Virus record (IMG/VR): IMGVR_UViG_3300046734_000766
Coordinates: 1 to 49,641 of that record
DNA length: 49,641 nucleotides
Direction: 5' to 3' (one strand)
Source of the DNA: a virus
Part shown: piece by piece, positions 32,501-39,651 of the stretch
How the letters are laid out: each line of letters begins with the position of its first letter
Numbering within the stretch: position 1 is the stretch's first letter
The notes under the pieces: model-generated
Told to the model about the DNA's origin: nothing
Database searches by the model: none
The model's input: only the letters and a program-made list of their open reading frames with translations
Made by a program: the position numbers and the translations under genes

Positions 32501-35206
32501 AATCCGCTGCAGACATTTTACGACATGAACATGAGCAGTCTGAATCTGCGTAATGATGGCGGTTTGATTCAGAGTGGTGCAGATATCAATGAGCGTACAG
32601 CCATGATCAATGCTAGCTCCTATTTTAATTGGAAGAAGCAGGGCGGGTCTAAATATATGTACAAGTCAGACGGTAAAGAGAGTGCCTACTCTTACGCACC
32701 GATGCAGGGTTTTGACGGTCAGACTGAGAGGTTAAATGATTTAGAAGAGGTTTATCAAATAGCAGGTAAGTCTTCTTCCAGTTCTGGGCGTGCATGGGAT
32801 CAACCCAAACAGCAGTTCCTCTTTGAAGCGTCATATGGCCGCGATGCGAAGTCCGTAGGTCCAGATCCCGAAATGGTATTTTCTGTGGCTCAGAGCCAGT
32901 ATTTTGACGGTGCGCTACGAGCCCACAAAAACGAAGTGGCACAGGCATACGGCAGAGCGTTTGAGCTGATGAGAGCCGTTGCTTTTTACGGACAGAAAAA
33001 TGTCACAGGTTTACCTATACCTAAACTCGACTCATTTGAGGGAGGTAAAGATCTAGAGGCAAAAATCAAACAAGATCCTACTATAAGTGAGAACTTGCGT
33101 GAGCGAGTGTTCGGCGTAGATGGAATCTTTGAGAAGGACTTTCAAGAGCTCACTATGAAGAATGGCTACGAGGTAAAAGAGCAGAAAATAGAGTTCTACG
33201 ATGAGGACGGTAAAAAGAGGGAGAAAACTGTTGATGGATTGAAGTTCTACCGCCGTGAGATGAGCGAGAAACTTAGGAACGATCCTTTAACATTTGTGTA
33301 CCGTAAAAACGGTGTGCCTATGTACATTAAATTCAAACAAAACAAAGCAGGTATGCAGTCAGCTGCCTCGCTGAAGAATTTAAATTTCGAAGCTTTGCCT
33401 GGGCCTCTGCAAACCTTTGCTTGGTTTACTCGTAACATGGCTCAGCTATTTACTTCGAAGAACCCTGCATTCCTTTTCCCTAACTTTGCGAGAGATTTAC
33501 TTACAGCCGCTATTCATTTATCCGAAGATGACAAAGTTACATTAATGGGTAAGGCACTCGACCCTAAGCGAATAGCTTTAATGATGAAGGATATCGCTAA
33601 AGTTGAGGTCGATACAGGTAATAAGATTGCAACTAAACTTGATAACCTTCCAAAAGATCCTAAGGAGTTAGCCGAGTACGGAAAGAATCTTTCTGTCTCC
33701 GGAGACTATAAAAGATTGTATCAGTTTTATAAGCAGTCTGGAGGTAAGGTCGGATACTTCCGAAGCAAGCCGTTGACTGAGCTGATTGCCGATGTTCAAG
33801 AGCTAACCGGTAAGCCTGGAAAGGCGAAAGAAGCCTGGATGGCTACATTGAATTATTTAGATGCCGGAAATACTGCCATCGAAAACTCTATAAGGCTTGC
33901 ATCTTTTTCAGCTGCTTTAGAGCAAGGCAGATCCGCCCAAGAAGCCGCAAAGATAGCCCGTAACATAACAGTTGATTTCAATCAGAAGGGTACTTTTACG
34001 CAGACTCTTGGATCAATGTTTGTTTTCTTCGGAGCATCAGTTAACTCAACGCACCGTCTGTTTAAAACCTTACATACGCGTGGTCTCAAAAAATCTATAG
34101 CTTTAATAAGTTCTATCGCGGGAGCCTCTGCTTTACACGCAATTTTACAGAGAATGTTGAACTATGATGAGGATGAAGAGGCCGAACCCAAGTATGATAA
34201 AATCAACAGTTTTCTTAGAGATACAAATGTCACATTTGCTTTTGAAGACGGAAGTAATGCAAGGATTCCTCTACCTCTCGGGTACAATATCTTCTGGGCA
34301 TTAGGTCAAACAGTAGGAGATATATTCTCACGCTGGAACGGTAAAGGTGGGGGAGGTCCTGTTGAGTGGATGGAGAGAAATGCTCAGGCTATTGTAAACG
34401 CTACAAATCCATTAGCTTCTGGTAGCTGGGGTACCTTTATGGTTCCCACTCCGATTGTACCAATAGTAGAGCTTGCTAATAACCGAAATTTCATGGGTGC
34501 GGAAATACGAAAAGAGGATCGAGACTTTGAACCATCTTTAGCTGCATACATGAATGATCCTAAAAGGACAGAGCAGTATTGGACAGAAATATCGAAGTGG
34601 GTTAATACGATGTTGGGTGGAAGTGAAGCGGTAAAAGGTAGTTTTAGCAGCTTTTTTGGATACCACCCCTTAGAAGGATTTGAAGACTCGGTAGTCTCAT
34701 GGAATGTGTCTGGTAGTCAGCTTGAGCATTTAATGACAGCGTACCTAGGCGGTCCAGGTCAGATTCTTAACTCATTTATAGGTTCAGCTATTGCTCCTAT
34801 GATTTCAGATAAAATCGATTATAAAGCACCAGAGATAAATAACATTCCAATAATAAACAGATTTTATAGAAGCTCGGTGTCTAACTCTAGCCTTAAGAAT
34901 ATGTACTACCAGCTTAGAGATAAAAAACTAGCAGCTGAGAAACAGTTACGAATTTCTAAAGCAGTGAGCTCAAAAGAGTATAACCAGCATAAGAATGCTT
35001 TAAAAGATTTTATAGCTCTGGACAGCTATGTAAAACGGGCTGATTCACTCCGCAAGAAGATTAGAGACAGTATTCTGAAGGTAGAACAGAACGACTCCCT
35101 AAGCAGATTACAAAAAAGCCAACGCATTGCAGAGCTAGAGAAAAAGGAAAATAATGCCTACATAGCTACAATTAAAAAGGCCAGAGCTTTGGGCATAGTA
35201 AATTAG
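23567..35206 (+). CDS. Giant polyvalent virion protein with HEAGH metallopeptidase motif
   Basis: 3879 residues in one frame, 23 percent of the window. Visible parts: acidic N-terminus; Ala/Gly-rich hydrophobic segments around 540-620; an FFHEAGHLARD motif (His886, Glu887, His890) typical of zinc metallopeptidases; a long Lys/Glu-rich coiled region from about 1150 to 3000; and a C-terminal part near 3200-3620 that includes RIPLPLGYNIFWALGQTVGD, resembling the LPD38 domain of large polyvalent proteins. Such proteins are packaged in the capsid and injected with DNA, where their domains counter host defences or process virion proteins. No polymerase signature was seen, so it is not an N4-type virion RNA polymerase on this evidence. 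It is followed after 1 nt by the portal gene. Confidence 0.85.
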   Translation: MSDFDQLDLLSDYDKENDQDLSQFLSKPTPRKYQPFGGPMPEAPQPMAQEISYDTPAQEPTGYNVFGDELDAYGQAKKNLSYISSYASNHNQSASLYNKRYDDFINNKLKPFYAGFDEFNEYDDHDEYLNSLDKMYKSDLKISKQPDGFFGEPEGRAAARQRLGKFAQWNQPNGLKSQYLKLKAERDQRQALADQFNAQKIALQDQLTAIPMSVRMEMDNQLKSRGSSSSSSKKALNEYLDRQSFENPVVDYKTGEVVNLEATDPRRPISSFPDYKTGQVSKSVGAQHERAAAAARGDFAGVFKKRDLTSRDRQLRDRGVMFSLNGLQDGRPRGLSRRDVDALDLDEMRRVGMTEYNGRPLEEALNEIGGEERINMAKVMQAVYAAKNASRDAQLEFLKNAGGPKNAESKKKMDEAREYVMQTLSLASEFGLANEIFEQADTVGWLEHLGTAVQRGMMTSELGDYTDEILTGTLDLDDIQNMVELSSQIEKLPTTTSMERYKKIKSENFLDALGNILMNPGAATTMFVESMASFLPSTFKAAMTAVPVAAAGGALYQGLGPGKSGLIKGVLQGTGIGVSASWGLASFNLEAVGSVMESLRELGIDDKDPFVLAAALDSSTNPVLFNKIRDKALKRGIPIALMDSLSAGMAGKMNGLRELGLNGGKMIDGASWAQNIKYAEKNAPRFTKFQKVTNAATELGADSLSGMSGELLAQIWANEAGEPLNYDDIAAEGIIGTGPGIVGATVSSLRSASNDFTETDIQYQNMQVTPDGSTGVINRAGYTAPYNTYNSADGMTSGLLELSGISDENLNDIDNGRKAAAVQDWVANLWRANPEKMKNLRVIVSDRTPSSDMTMPGTFERDLLGNGVIYLNRTQFNNDPIGAFFHEAGHLARDSMFNDEQLLTIYDGLSYEEKLSAFAEQEEYGVRGKMFSEYSEAEQKQIQKRYKQLQKKGPLHAADEWFSMQFVNILAGGKVDKSVKTEMQSWLRKYAFPFLKKYAGSEKLGGSMKDQLSAKILEHMGRSPSGKKFSFKNVDSAGTRTNFNAENMRAPEGSSAISGLSDMEGLNFLVGRIKGEFTTPKERANFAKDFNTFVGKNALDTNTSFWTDREVEVATAVEKDRDSSLDQTYGDQEIADMSRTAQLLPRGRVQEMKEVDFAEPEIKETGEGAKERAPKEPELFEVEVEDPDKSLPDVEKEIEEVGADGSVVKKKVKGRPTKKVKGKIVKKTIKQTLAGDDKKTVTQIELPDGTVRDLTPGELNKYKEKPKVPDIPKDKPQPGIVGRSPYDTKREKSEWEKGNRFRVTLSTPGLRGKVETKYFKTRAEATKAAKEFENEFGRKALKNTLKKQAAMKATLADPKKFKALYNKTKKALGEGASIAQIIEKAFGLKDLMSNSLFGDLYAARHLAEDKVHSDLGAKGERGIVKMPSIIEIEEDLYLSQAEHDEALKLLQNREAELVRGLEADRKNYATLTTTKAPSFATDKEKELWTKASENGDQKTLSKLADKWIKKGDSDYKFDTVEVVNILKDKKTKQEFVQKIVGGKFKNIGKLTKKNRAYFKETTQTDMIDPAAISDKKIQAQLKKYRAKLGKKSYQIRFKVSKKKQKKKDYTKVESFSPLRKLVNLEKEIKDAEKTLKFVREYREALIPESKAFMWSEMPHPSYYVDAGGKRTNMRMKLGALNTGPNKNITYWSKNKDGEWKKNNLSNGQATLLQFIENFKPGERKDWDFLGSDISKSDYIVNVKSIRAGMLNPTGTRNEPMTYIPKTKDEDGDLVEGPNKARSIGGFQSEKGTTYFAYAIQQAIDLERKAKNRIDLMNSDPSLDEQHVISVALGKNFESRNELFESTWQYRYKALTDRMFKEAGRRIEQYKEELKKLDAGDKEAEAIEKSIENLKRYQKSLVPRLDDIYNSEAFSARGAEENPYFPKVQGGKPFSGAFDEWDYFHKREEAIEDYFNYVESDLAERYKNLIEYKSDKFPDFEGTDPDATDKDLIEKASQTNKKRTAFEAYIAKTYKNEQNPGADSVFEWLKQRQLDYIEHLEGKLDEKKEDAKKKRPLFPFYQRENIDTGPDVAESSFKGDGPGWQTYLNQSIAPDSKGRTQYVKSFDDSGFDYREIGEEADDKIPAREQVHGGFVRGNVDEGFDVMAAARKLAKGNPEKKKQKKIIKELQKRVARLLKGDVSKENISTKGKDGEVRTKEEITRMAKEQAKRLQQDLETAVRRFEAAEATKEDPNVVNIPSRLDLDMVSDFVAPESGYEVTYTRSNGDDMTVVWKLNEEGDGDWYLKTNKDKTFRQVIAQRISELRAKQIPLVLQLKKDEKVEAEIADLDRQITVWNNDMQYLNDTYMEEVDQRLLSADKRLDLVSAADVAKFFWNGQGVLSDLTRLEQMPSSKKPKGSTLVQSMPGAPGGGFLLFVWDDFIKSMYKKLNIKNFKVDYLEKKKDTVDPLGEASKDTLWEGKSVRITVDANGRAVLYDSTNKSINLKDDQLASIVQNAFGKDRKAVAKDLEKLNTKKGKKKAAKKAKKKQQRKEAYADSFEKKQFRYEADNQYFYVNGKLRDDSLFNREVPSYEYVQATLAPIFQAVVDARRVDIFGTSKRKDKTIMDRDMQKHTSDQEKQGDANDDTPEGFDADFEEETRTDKDMGKTKDSDFEESEGEGIKDKLDPSINADDIVTKNLNKNEKTAATIRQLLFNLKSGGRKVSVGDVVKQFQGADEQVEFDFWKAFGMDVPPKNMKLYGYAWQKKIKESKLFPVFKARVLDSKSPFLGARLEEQTFSLKEKIKSVDQYNDALSLMDRLFKKTGSNAKSRQELGVRLNALNGGKPITKHGFMNSLVDNSRAATKPLEDILKDLGASKALKENLDIHALWHQYFGKTDEVVKQSELIYIEPIKEALRNHNVTNREFGEYLIARIAPSKNIHLKELYKELMAEAKGETKKNIQKTIKKHGDALSGVKTATAIKVVQSMEKDPNFKAFLDDPSNPLQTFYDMNMSSLNLRNDGGLIQSGADINERTAMINASSYFNWKKQGGSKYMYKSDGKESAYSYAPMQGFDGQTERLNDLEEVYQIAGKSSSSSGRAWDQPKQQFLFEASYGRDAKSVGPDPEMVFSVAQSQYFDGALRAHKNEVAQAYGRAFELMRAVAFYGQKNVTGLPIPKLDSFEGGKDLEAKIKQDPTISENLRERVFGVDGIFEKDFQELTMKNGYEVKEQKIEFYDEDGKKREKTVDGLKFYRREMSEKLRNDPLTFVYRKNGVPMYIKFKQNKAGMQSAASLKNLNFEALPGPLQTFAWFTRNMAQLFTSKNPAFLFPNFARDLLTAAIHLSEDDKVTLMGKALDPKRIALMMKDIAKVEVDTGNKIATKLDNLPKDPKELAEYGKNLSVSGDYKRLYQFYKQSGGKVGYFRSKPLTELIADVQELTGKPGKAKEAWMATLNYLDAGNTAIENSIRLASFSAALEQGRSAQEAAKIARNITVDFNQKGTFTQTLGSMFVFFGASVNSTHRLFKTLHTRGLKKSIALISSIAGASALHAILQRMLNYDEDEEAEPKYDKINSFLRDTNVTFAFEDGSNARIPLPLGYNIFWALGQTVGDIFSRWNGKGGGGPVEWMERNAQAIVNATNPLASGSWGTFMVPTPIVPIVELANNRNFMGAEIRKEDRDFEPSLAAYMNDPKRTEQYWTEISKWVNTMLGGSEAVKGSFSSFFGYHPLEGFEDSVVSWNVSGSQLEHLMTAYLGGPGQILNSFIGSAIAPMISDKIDYKAPEINNIPIINRFYRSSVSNSSLKNMYYQLRDKKLAAEKQLRISKAVSSKEYNQHKNALKDFIALDSYVKRADSLRKKIRDSILKVEQNDSLSRLQKSQRIAELEKKENNAYIATIKKARALGIVN

Positions 35207-35207
35207 T

Positions 35208-37226
35208 ATGGAAACCAATCTAAAGATAACTAAGAAACAGGAGGATAAACTCCTAAAATACTTACTCGATCGAGTAGAGCAGCTCAAGGAGGACAACCGT
35301 GAGCGTATTGAGCATGATAAAATTTCTTGGAAGATGTACCATAATGATCGAACTGATCGGGTAGGGTACGACAGTATTTTTAGTAATTCTAATTTATCCA
35401 TCCCCATGACCAGCCTTGTGGTCGATCACTTTATGGCTAGGGCTGAGGATGAGATTACAGGCACAAGCCCATACTTTAAATTTGAGGCCCAGGGAGCAGG
35501 AGATCAGGAATCAGCCGAAGCCTACGACAAATATTTTAACTGGAAGCTTGAGGACAAAGGCCAAACCCGTGAGCGTTTGGAAGAATCCTATCTCCATTTG
35601 TTTATCCAACGGGCTTTGGTCTTAAAATCCACCTATAAGGAAGAGGTGTCCACTTGGTACGATTATGAGAGAAACGGATTATTCAACAACGAACGAGGCG
35701 AGTTTGAGGAGATTCCTGGTGAAGGTCCGATTATTGAAGGTGAGGCACAGTTTATCCCAGAGATGAATCCAATGACCGGTGAGTCAGAGCTTCGGCTTGC
35801 ATCTGATCCTAGCTTTCAGATGATACCCGGTGTCCATGAATTTCAACCTTTACCTCAGGGTGTTCCAACCCAGCAGGTTAAGTACAAAGGTCCTAGGTCA
35901 GAGGTCATAGACTCTGATCGTTTCCTATGCCCGACAACCGCAGAGTCTCTTGAGGACGCCGATATCGTAGTAGAGCTTTACGATAAAGATATGCGCTGGG
36001 CTCAGAAGATGTTCCTCGAGCGTGAATGGATGAATTTTGGTGACTATTTCAATTTGGTTAACAAAGACGCCAACCCCAGAAGTCCGATCGAGAAGAACGA
36101 AGATAGAATCGAGAACTTAGATTTTGATAATGAAGAAAATCCAAGTATTCAGATTCTTGAATGCTGGGTTAAGCGTGATGTTCTTGGTACCGGTGATCCT
36201 CAAGAGTTCTGTGTGTTTGTAGACCCTGAGGCCAAAAAGATTTTATATTACGAATTTGTAGCAAAGCTTACCCCAGATAACCGCATTCCGTACACCGCTG
36301 TTTCTATTGGAAAAGATAGAAACAAGTGGTGCGGAAAAAGCCTTCCTGAAAGGATCAGATCTTTTCAGGAGTATGTCGATAAGCAGTTTAATTCTCAGAG
36401 CTATCGTAATGAACTCGCAGCCAATCCGGTCATAGGTGTTAACCCGCAGGCCGTAGAGGATGAGCCTGAGGATGTTGAATTGCACGCTGGTAAGATCTTT
36501 GAATTGAAGGATCAATATAACATTGATGACTTCCTCCAGTTCTCTGCGATTCCTAATGTTGATATTAAGACCCAGGAGTTAATTGATTTTGTGTTTGGTA
36601 TTGTTCAGCTCTGGCTGGGTGTTTCCAACATGGCTCAGGGTGACTACCAAGCGTTGGCTCCTGCCAATACAGCAACCGGAGTTGAAGCAACATTAAGAGA
36701 AGCTTCTAAGATTGGTCGTCGTTGGATGCGTAGAATCGTTCGTGGATTCGAGGAGCATTTGACCAAGCTCGTCCAGGTATCCATGGCAACTATGGATGAG
36801 GAAGAAGTATTTGAATACATGGAAGGTGATGTCCGAGCCTTCGGTGTTATGACTCCTGAAGCGATCCGTAATATTGGTATCAATACCAAAGTCATCTTGT
36901 CTCAGGACCAAGGCCAGAGGGCTATCGAGAAAGCAAATCTCGCACTGCAAACACAGGACAGATATTTTCAATCACCTCCCGAAATGCGTCCGTTCATTCG
37001 TCCTATGCTCAAGCGTATTCTTGATGCCATGGGCTTTGAAAGAACGGATGAATTATTACCTCAGGAAGCACCGCCCGATCCAAAGAGCGAAGCAGAAATT
37101 GCCAAGATGCTTGGCGATAATGCAGCGGCTCAGGGCAATGCCAATGAGCCAAAGGATGGAGTTTCCGCAGCAACCGCCGGTATGGGTAATAGCAACCCAC
37201 AAGGCATGAACCAATACCAACAATAA
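35208..37226 (+). CDS. Portal protein
   Basis: 672 residues from ATG 35208. Features of podovirus-type portals: charged N-terminal helix, LSIPMTSLVVDHFMARAEDE, a long beta region, FQEYVDKQFNSQSYRNELAANP, and the clip/crown region with NTATGVEATLREASKIGRRWMRRIVRGFEE. The C-terminus is Gln/Asn-rich. It forms the dodecameric ring through which the terminase packages DNA. It lies after, not before, the polyvalent gene, which is unusual compared with T7-like order. Confidence 0.9.
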   Translation: METNLKITKKQEDKLLKYLLDRVEQLKEDNRERIEHDKISWKMYHNDRTDRVGYDSIFSNSNLSIPMTSLVVDHFMARAEDEITGTSPYFKFEAQGAGDQESAEAYDKYFNWKLEDKGQTRERLEESYLHLFIQRALVLKSTYKEEVSTWYDYERNGLFNNERGEFEEIPGEGPIIEGEAQFIPEMNPMTGESELRLASDPSFQMIPGVHEFQPLPQGVPTQQVKYKGPRSEVIDSDRFLCPTTAESLEDADIVVELYDKDMRWAQKMFLEREWMNFGDYFNLVNKDANPRSPIEKNEDRIENLDFDNEENPSIQILECWVKRDVLGTGDPQEFCVFVDPEAKKILYYEFVAKLTPDNRIPYTAVSIGKDRNKWCGKSLPERIRSFQEYVDKQFNSQSYRNELAANPVIGVNPQAVEDEPEDVELHAGKIFELKDQYNIDDFLQFSAIPNVDIKTQELIDFVFGIVQLWLGVSNMAQGDYQALAPANTATGVEATLREASKIGRRWMRRIVRGFEEHLTKLVQVSMATMDEEEVFEYMEGDVRAFGVMTPEAIRNIGINTKVILSQDQGQRAIEKANLALQTQDRYFQSPPEMRPFIRPMLKRILDAMGFERTDELLPQEAPPDPKSEAEIAKMLGDNAAAQGNANEPKDGVSAATAGMGNSNPQGMNQYQQ

Positions 37227-37229
37227 ATT

Positions 37230-37460
37230 ATGAGCGCATCAGGATCAGCACCAGCAACAGTTAAATATAAACACAGCAAACCAGCTAATAACTACAAAGC
37301 AGCCGAGAGGAAAAAATCTTTCCGTAAAGCTTCTAATCATAAATCTGTAGAAAATATCTATGGAGCTAAATACCCAAGAATGGGTGGTTCATTAGGTGTA
37401 GCATATATTCAAGCTACAGGAGAGATTTCAAAAGCACACAGGGCTGACAGCGTTGCTTAA
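37230..37460 (+). CDS. Small basic hypothetical protein
   Basis: 76 residues. Ser/Lys/Asn-rich, with a C-terminal hydrophobic strand (GGSLGVAYIQATGEI). TAATG overlap with the tail gene downstream suggests linked translation. Not recognised. Confidence 0.7.
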   Translation: MSASGSAPATVKYKHSKPANNYKAAERKKSFRKASNHKSVENIYGAKYPRMGGSLGVAYIQATGEISKAHRADSVA

Positions 37461-39637
37461 TGCGAGAACTCCCGCACATATACCGTCAGAAAAAACTAAC
37501 TAATATTTCACAAAGAAGATACAAAAGGAAATATAATCCTGAGTATCTTGAAAAGAAAGCATCTCAGGGTGCTTCTATTAAACTGGGATTTGGTGATTTT
37601 GACAGAGATGGTGATTTGGATGGTTTATATCCAAAGCAGCGTGCGGGTGTGGCGGAAAAGCCCGGTCTTCATGTAGATCCTCCAAGAGGACCTTTTAGTA
37701 CAACAAGGTTGGCATTCGCGGAACCTTTTTTCGGCCCTACCTTAATGGAGGCTGCAACTGTGGCGCCGCAAGCTGGCCCCGTATCTCTTGGCTCATCTAT
37801 AGTTATTCCTGTTGCTGGTCCGATAGAACTCGAACCTGGCGTAGTAGCTCCTGTAGCAGGTCCGCAGAGTGTAACCTCGGTTACAGTAATCCCTGAAGCA
37901 GGACCTTCGGATATTAGCTCGATTACAGTAGTCCCAGAAGTAGGACCTTCCAGTATTAACTCGACTACAATAATCCCTGAAGTAGGACCTTCGAATATTA
38001 ACTCGACTACACTAACTCCTCAAGTAGGACCTTCTAGTGTAAATTCAGTTGTAGCGGTTCCACAATCAGGTCCGTCTAATGTTAATACCGCCGCAGTAGT
38101 TCCTGAAGCAGGACCTTCTAGCCTTAATTCATCCGTAGTAGCCCCTCAATTAGGACCGAGTTCTGTAGAGACAGCAGATCTTGCTCCTGATGTTGGACCG
38201 ATAAACTTAAGTTCGACTGTAGTTGTACCAGCTAGTGGCCCAAGTCAATTAAGTGGAATAGCTACCCCCGCAGCCGGGCCCTTGAATTTAACTTCGGGTG
38301 TAGCAGTTCCAATAACTGGTATTACTGGTCTAACCTCAGACACAGTTAAACCAGGCTTAGGAGTTTCAGATTTTGGTGCTGAAATTCAAAGCTTTTTCGC
38401 CAGTGAGTCTTCAATCAATGTATCTATTGCCTACAATATATCTCTCAGCACTGATGGAAACACTATCGCATTTGTGCATAACGCTAAGGGTTATGTGTAT
38501 GAGCGCAGTGACAGCAGTAGTGCTTGGTCTCAAAAAGGAGCAGTCTTAGAAAATCGAGGTAAAGGATGGAGTACTAGCACAGTAGGGACTACTGACAAAT
38601 TACATATGAGCGGTGACGGGAGTGTAGTAGCTATCGCAGCTCCCTGGTTTGACGGCGGTGCAACATATTATCAAGAAATCAAAAACAACGGATGTGTTGA
38701 AATATTCCGGTGGAATGCTTCCAAGTCAAGATGGGATCAAGATACTATACAGGATGAAAATGATAATACTGCTGTTGAAGACATTTTTATAATGGGAGAT
38801 GACGAGTATCAACACATGGGAACGGGTATCTGGCTAAGTAGAGACGGTACCTACATTGCAGCTGGAGCTCAGCCACAAAATGCGAATGCACAAAATCCCG
38901 GGTATTTTAAAGTATTTAAATACAATGGCTCAAAGTGGGTTCATAGAAATTCGGTACACGGAACCTCAGATAATTTGTTAGAAACGGAAAGTATTTCTAT
39001 AACGGAAGACGGTTCTAGGGTGTTACACACTGGTAATAACTTTCAAACGAACTCGGTGTGGGAATGGGATGAAAGTAACTCCGAATATACTCATGTAGAG
39101 AATATACTCAATGCTTTCGGTTATGAAGCAGGCAGCTCCCTGCGTACATATGAAGATAGTAATGAGATTAGTATCGACGGGAATATAGTAGCATCATGTG
39201 TGAATAGTCTTAGTGAAGATTATGGTCAACGAACTGTAATTGAGAAATGGAACGAAGGTCTGGGGCAATACAGGCCGCATGGAGATTTTGATTTTGGTGC
39301 CGGCCTTGGAATGAGCGACGATGGTTCGCTTATGATTGTTATGAACCCAACTTACGGAAGCTCTAATGTTAATTCGGATGGTAGTTTAAAAGGTCTCGAC
39401 GGCAGCGGATATAGCCAAAATGACGCAGGAGGGCAGGCTGTCATATACAGAGATAAAGGTTTTGGGGTAGATCCTTGGGAGGTTGTAACTGAAATTACTG
39501 GAGTAAGAAGAACAGGATCAGAACCGACTAAAAACGATGTTGGAAAATCAATTGCGATTAGTGGAGATGGAACGACCGTCGCAGTTGCAAGAGACAGAGC
39601 AGGGAGAATAGATGTGTTTCAGATGCCAGAAGAGTAA
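37460..39637 (+). CDS. Tail protein with GP repeats and beta-propeller-like C-terminus
   Basis: 725 residues. The first 100 are basic and include DFDRDGDLDG, a calcium-loop-like stretch. Residues 103-297 are 14 copies of a 14-residue unit, consensus P-E-x-G-P-S-x-x-N-S-x-x-V-V. The rest shows repeated blocks of the form DGxxxAxA followed by a V/F-E-R-W strand (DGNTIAFVHN, DGSVVAIAAP, DGTYIAAGAQ, DGSRVLHTGN, DGNIVASCVN, DGSLMIVMNP, DGTTVAVARD), consistent with a seven-bladed propeller. Probably an exposed fibre with a glycan- or protein-binding head. The paralog at 39652 shares the N-terminal and repeat parts. Confidence 0.8.
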   Translation: MRELPHIYRQKKLTNISQRRYKRKYNPEYLEKKASQGASIKLGFGDFDRDGDLDGLYPKQRAGVAEKPGLHVDPPRGPFSTTRLAFAEPFFGPTLMEAATVAPQAGPVSLGSSIVIPVAGPIELEPGVVAPVAGPQSVTSVTVIPEAGPSDISSITVVPEVGPSSINSTTIIPEVGPSNINSTTLTPQVGPSSVNSVVAVPQSGPSNVNTAAVVPEAGPSSLNSSVVAPQLGPSSVETADLAPDVGPINLSSTVVVPASGPSQLSGIATPAAGPLNLTSGVAVPITGITGLTSDTVKPGLGVSDFGAEIQSFFASESSINVSIAYNISLSTDGNTIAFVHNAKGYVYERSDSSSAWSQKGAVLENRGKGWSTSTVGTTDKLHMSGDGSVVAIAAPWFDGGATYYQEIKNNGCVEIFRWNASKSRWDQDTIQDENDNTAVEDIFIMGDDEYQHMGTGIWLSRDGTYIAAGAQPQNANAQNPGYFKVFKYNGSKWVHRNSVHGTSDNLLETESISITEDGSRVLHTGNNFQTNSVWEWDESNSEYTHVENILNAFGYEAGSSLRTYEDSNEISIDGNIVASCVNSLSEDYGQRTVIEKWNEGLGQYRPHGDFDFGAGLGMSDDGSLMIVMNPTYGSSNVNSDGSLKGLDGSGYSQNDAGGQAVIYRDKGFGVDPWEVVTEITGVRRTGSEPTKNDVGKSIAISGDGTTVAVARDRAGRIDVFQMPEE
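37766..38350 (+). repeat. Fourteen tandem 42-bp coding repeats
   Basis: 585 bp, thirteen 14-codon units and one 13-codon unit, each starting at a Pro codon and containing GGxCC for Gly-Pro. Units 4-6 (about 37892-38017) are nearly identical at DNA level, indicating recent expansion by slippage or unequal recombination; outer units have diverged. Confidence 0.9.
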
Positions 39638-39651
39638 TGTGAATTTTTAAT

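Noticed and set aside
23567-35206. N4-type virion RNA polymerase, suggested by the size of the protein
   Set aside because: No T7-type polymerase motifs seen; the HEAGH site and C-terminal region point to a polyvalent protein.
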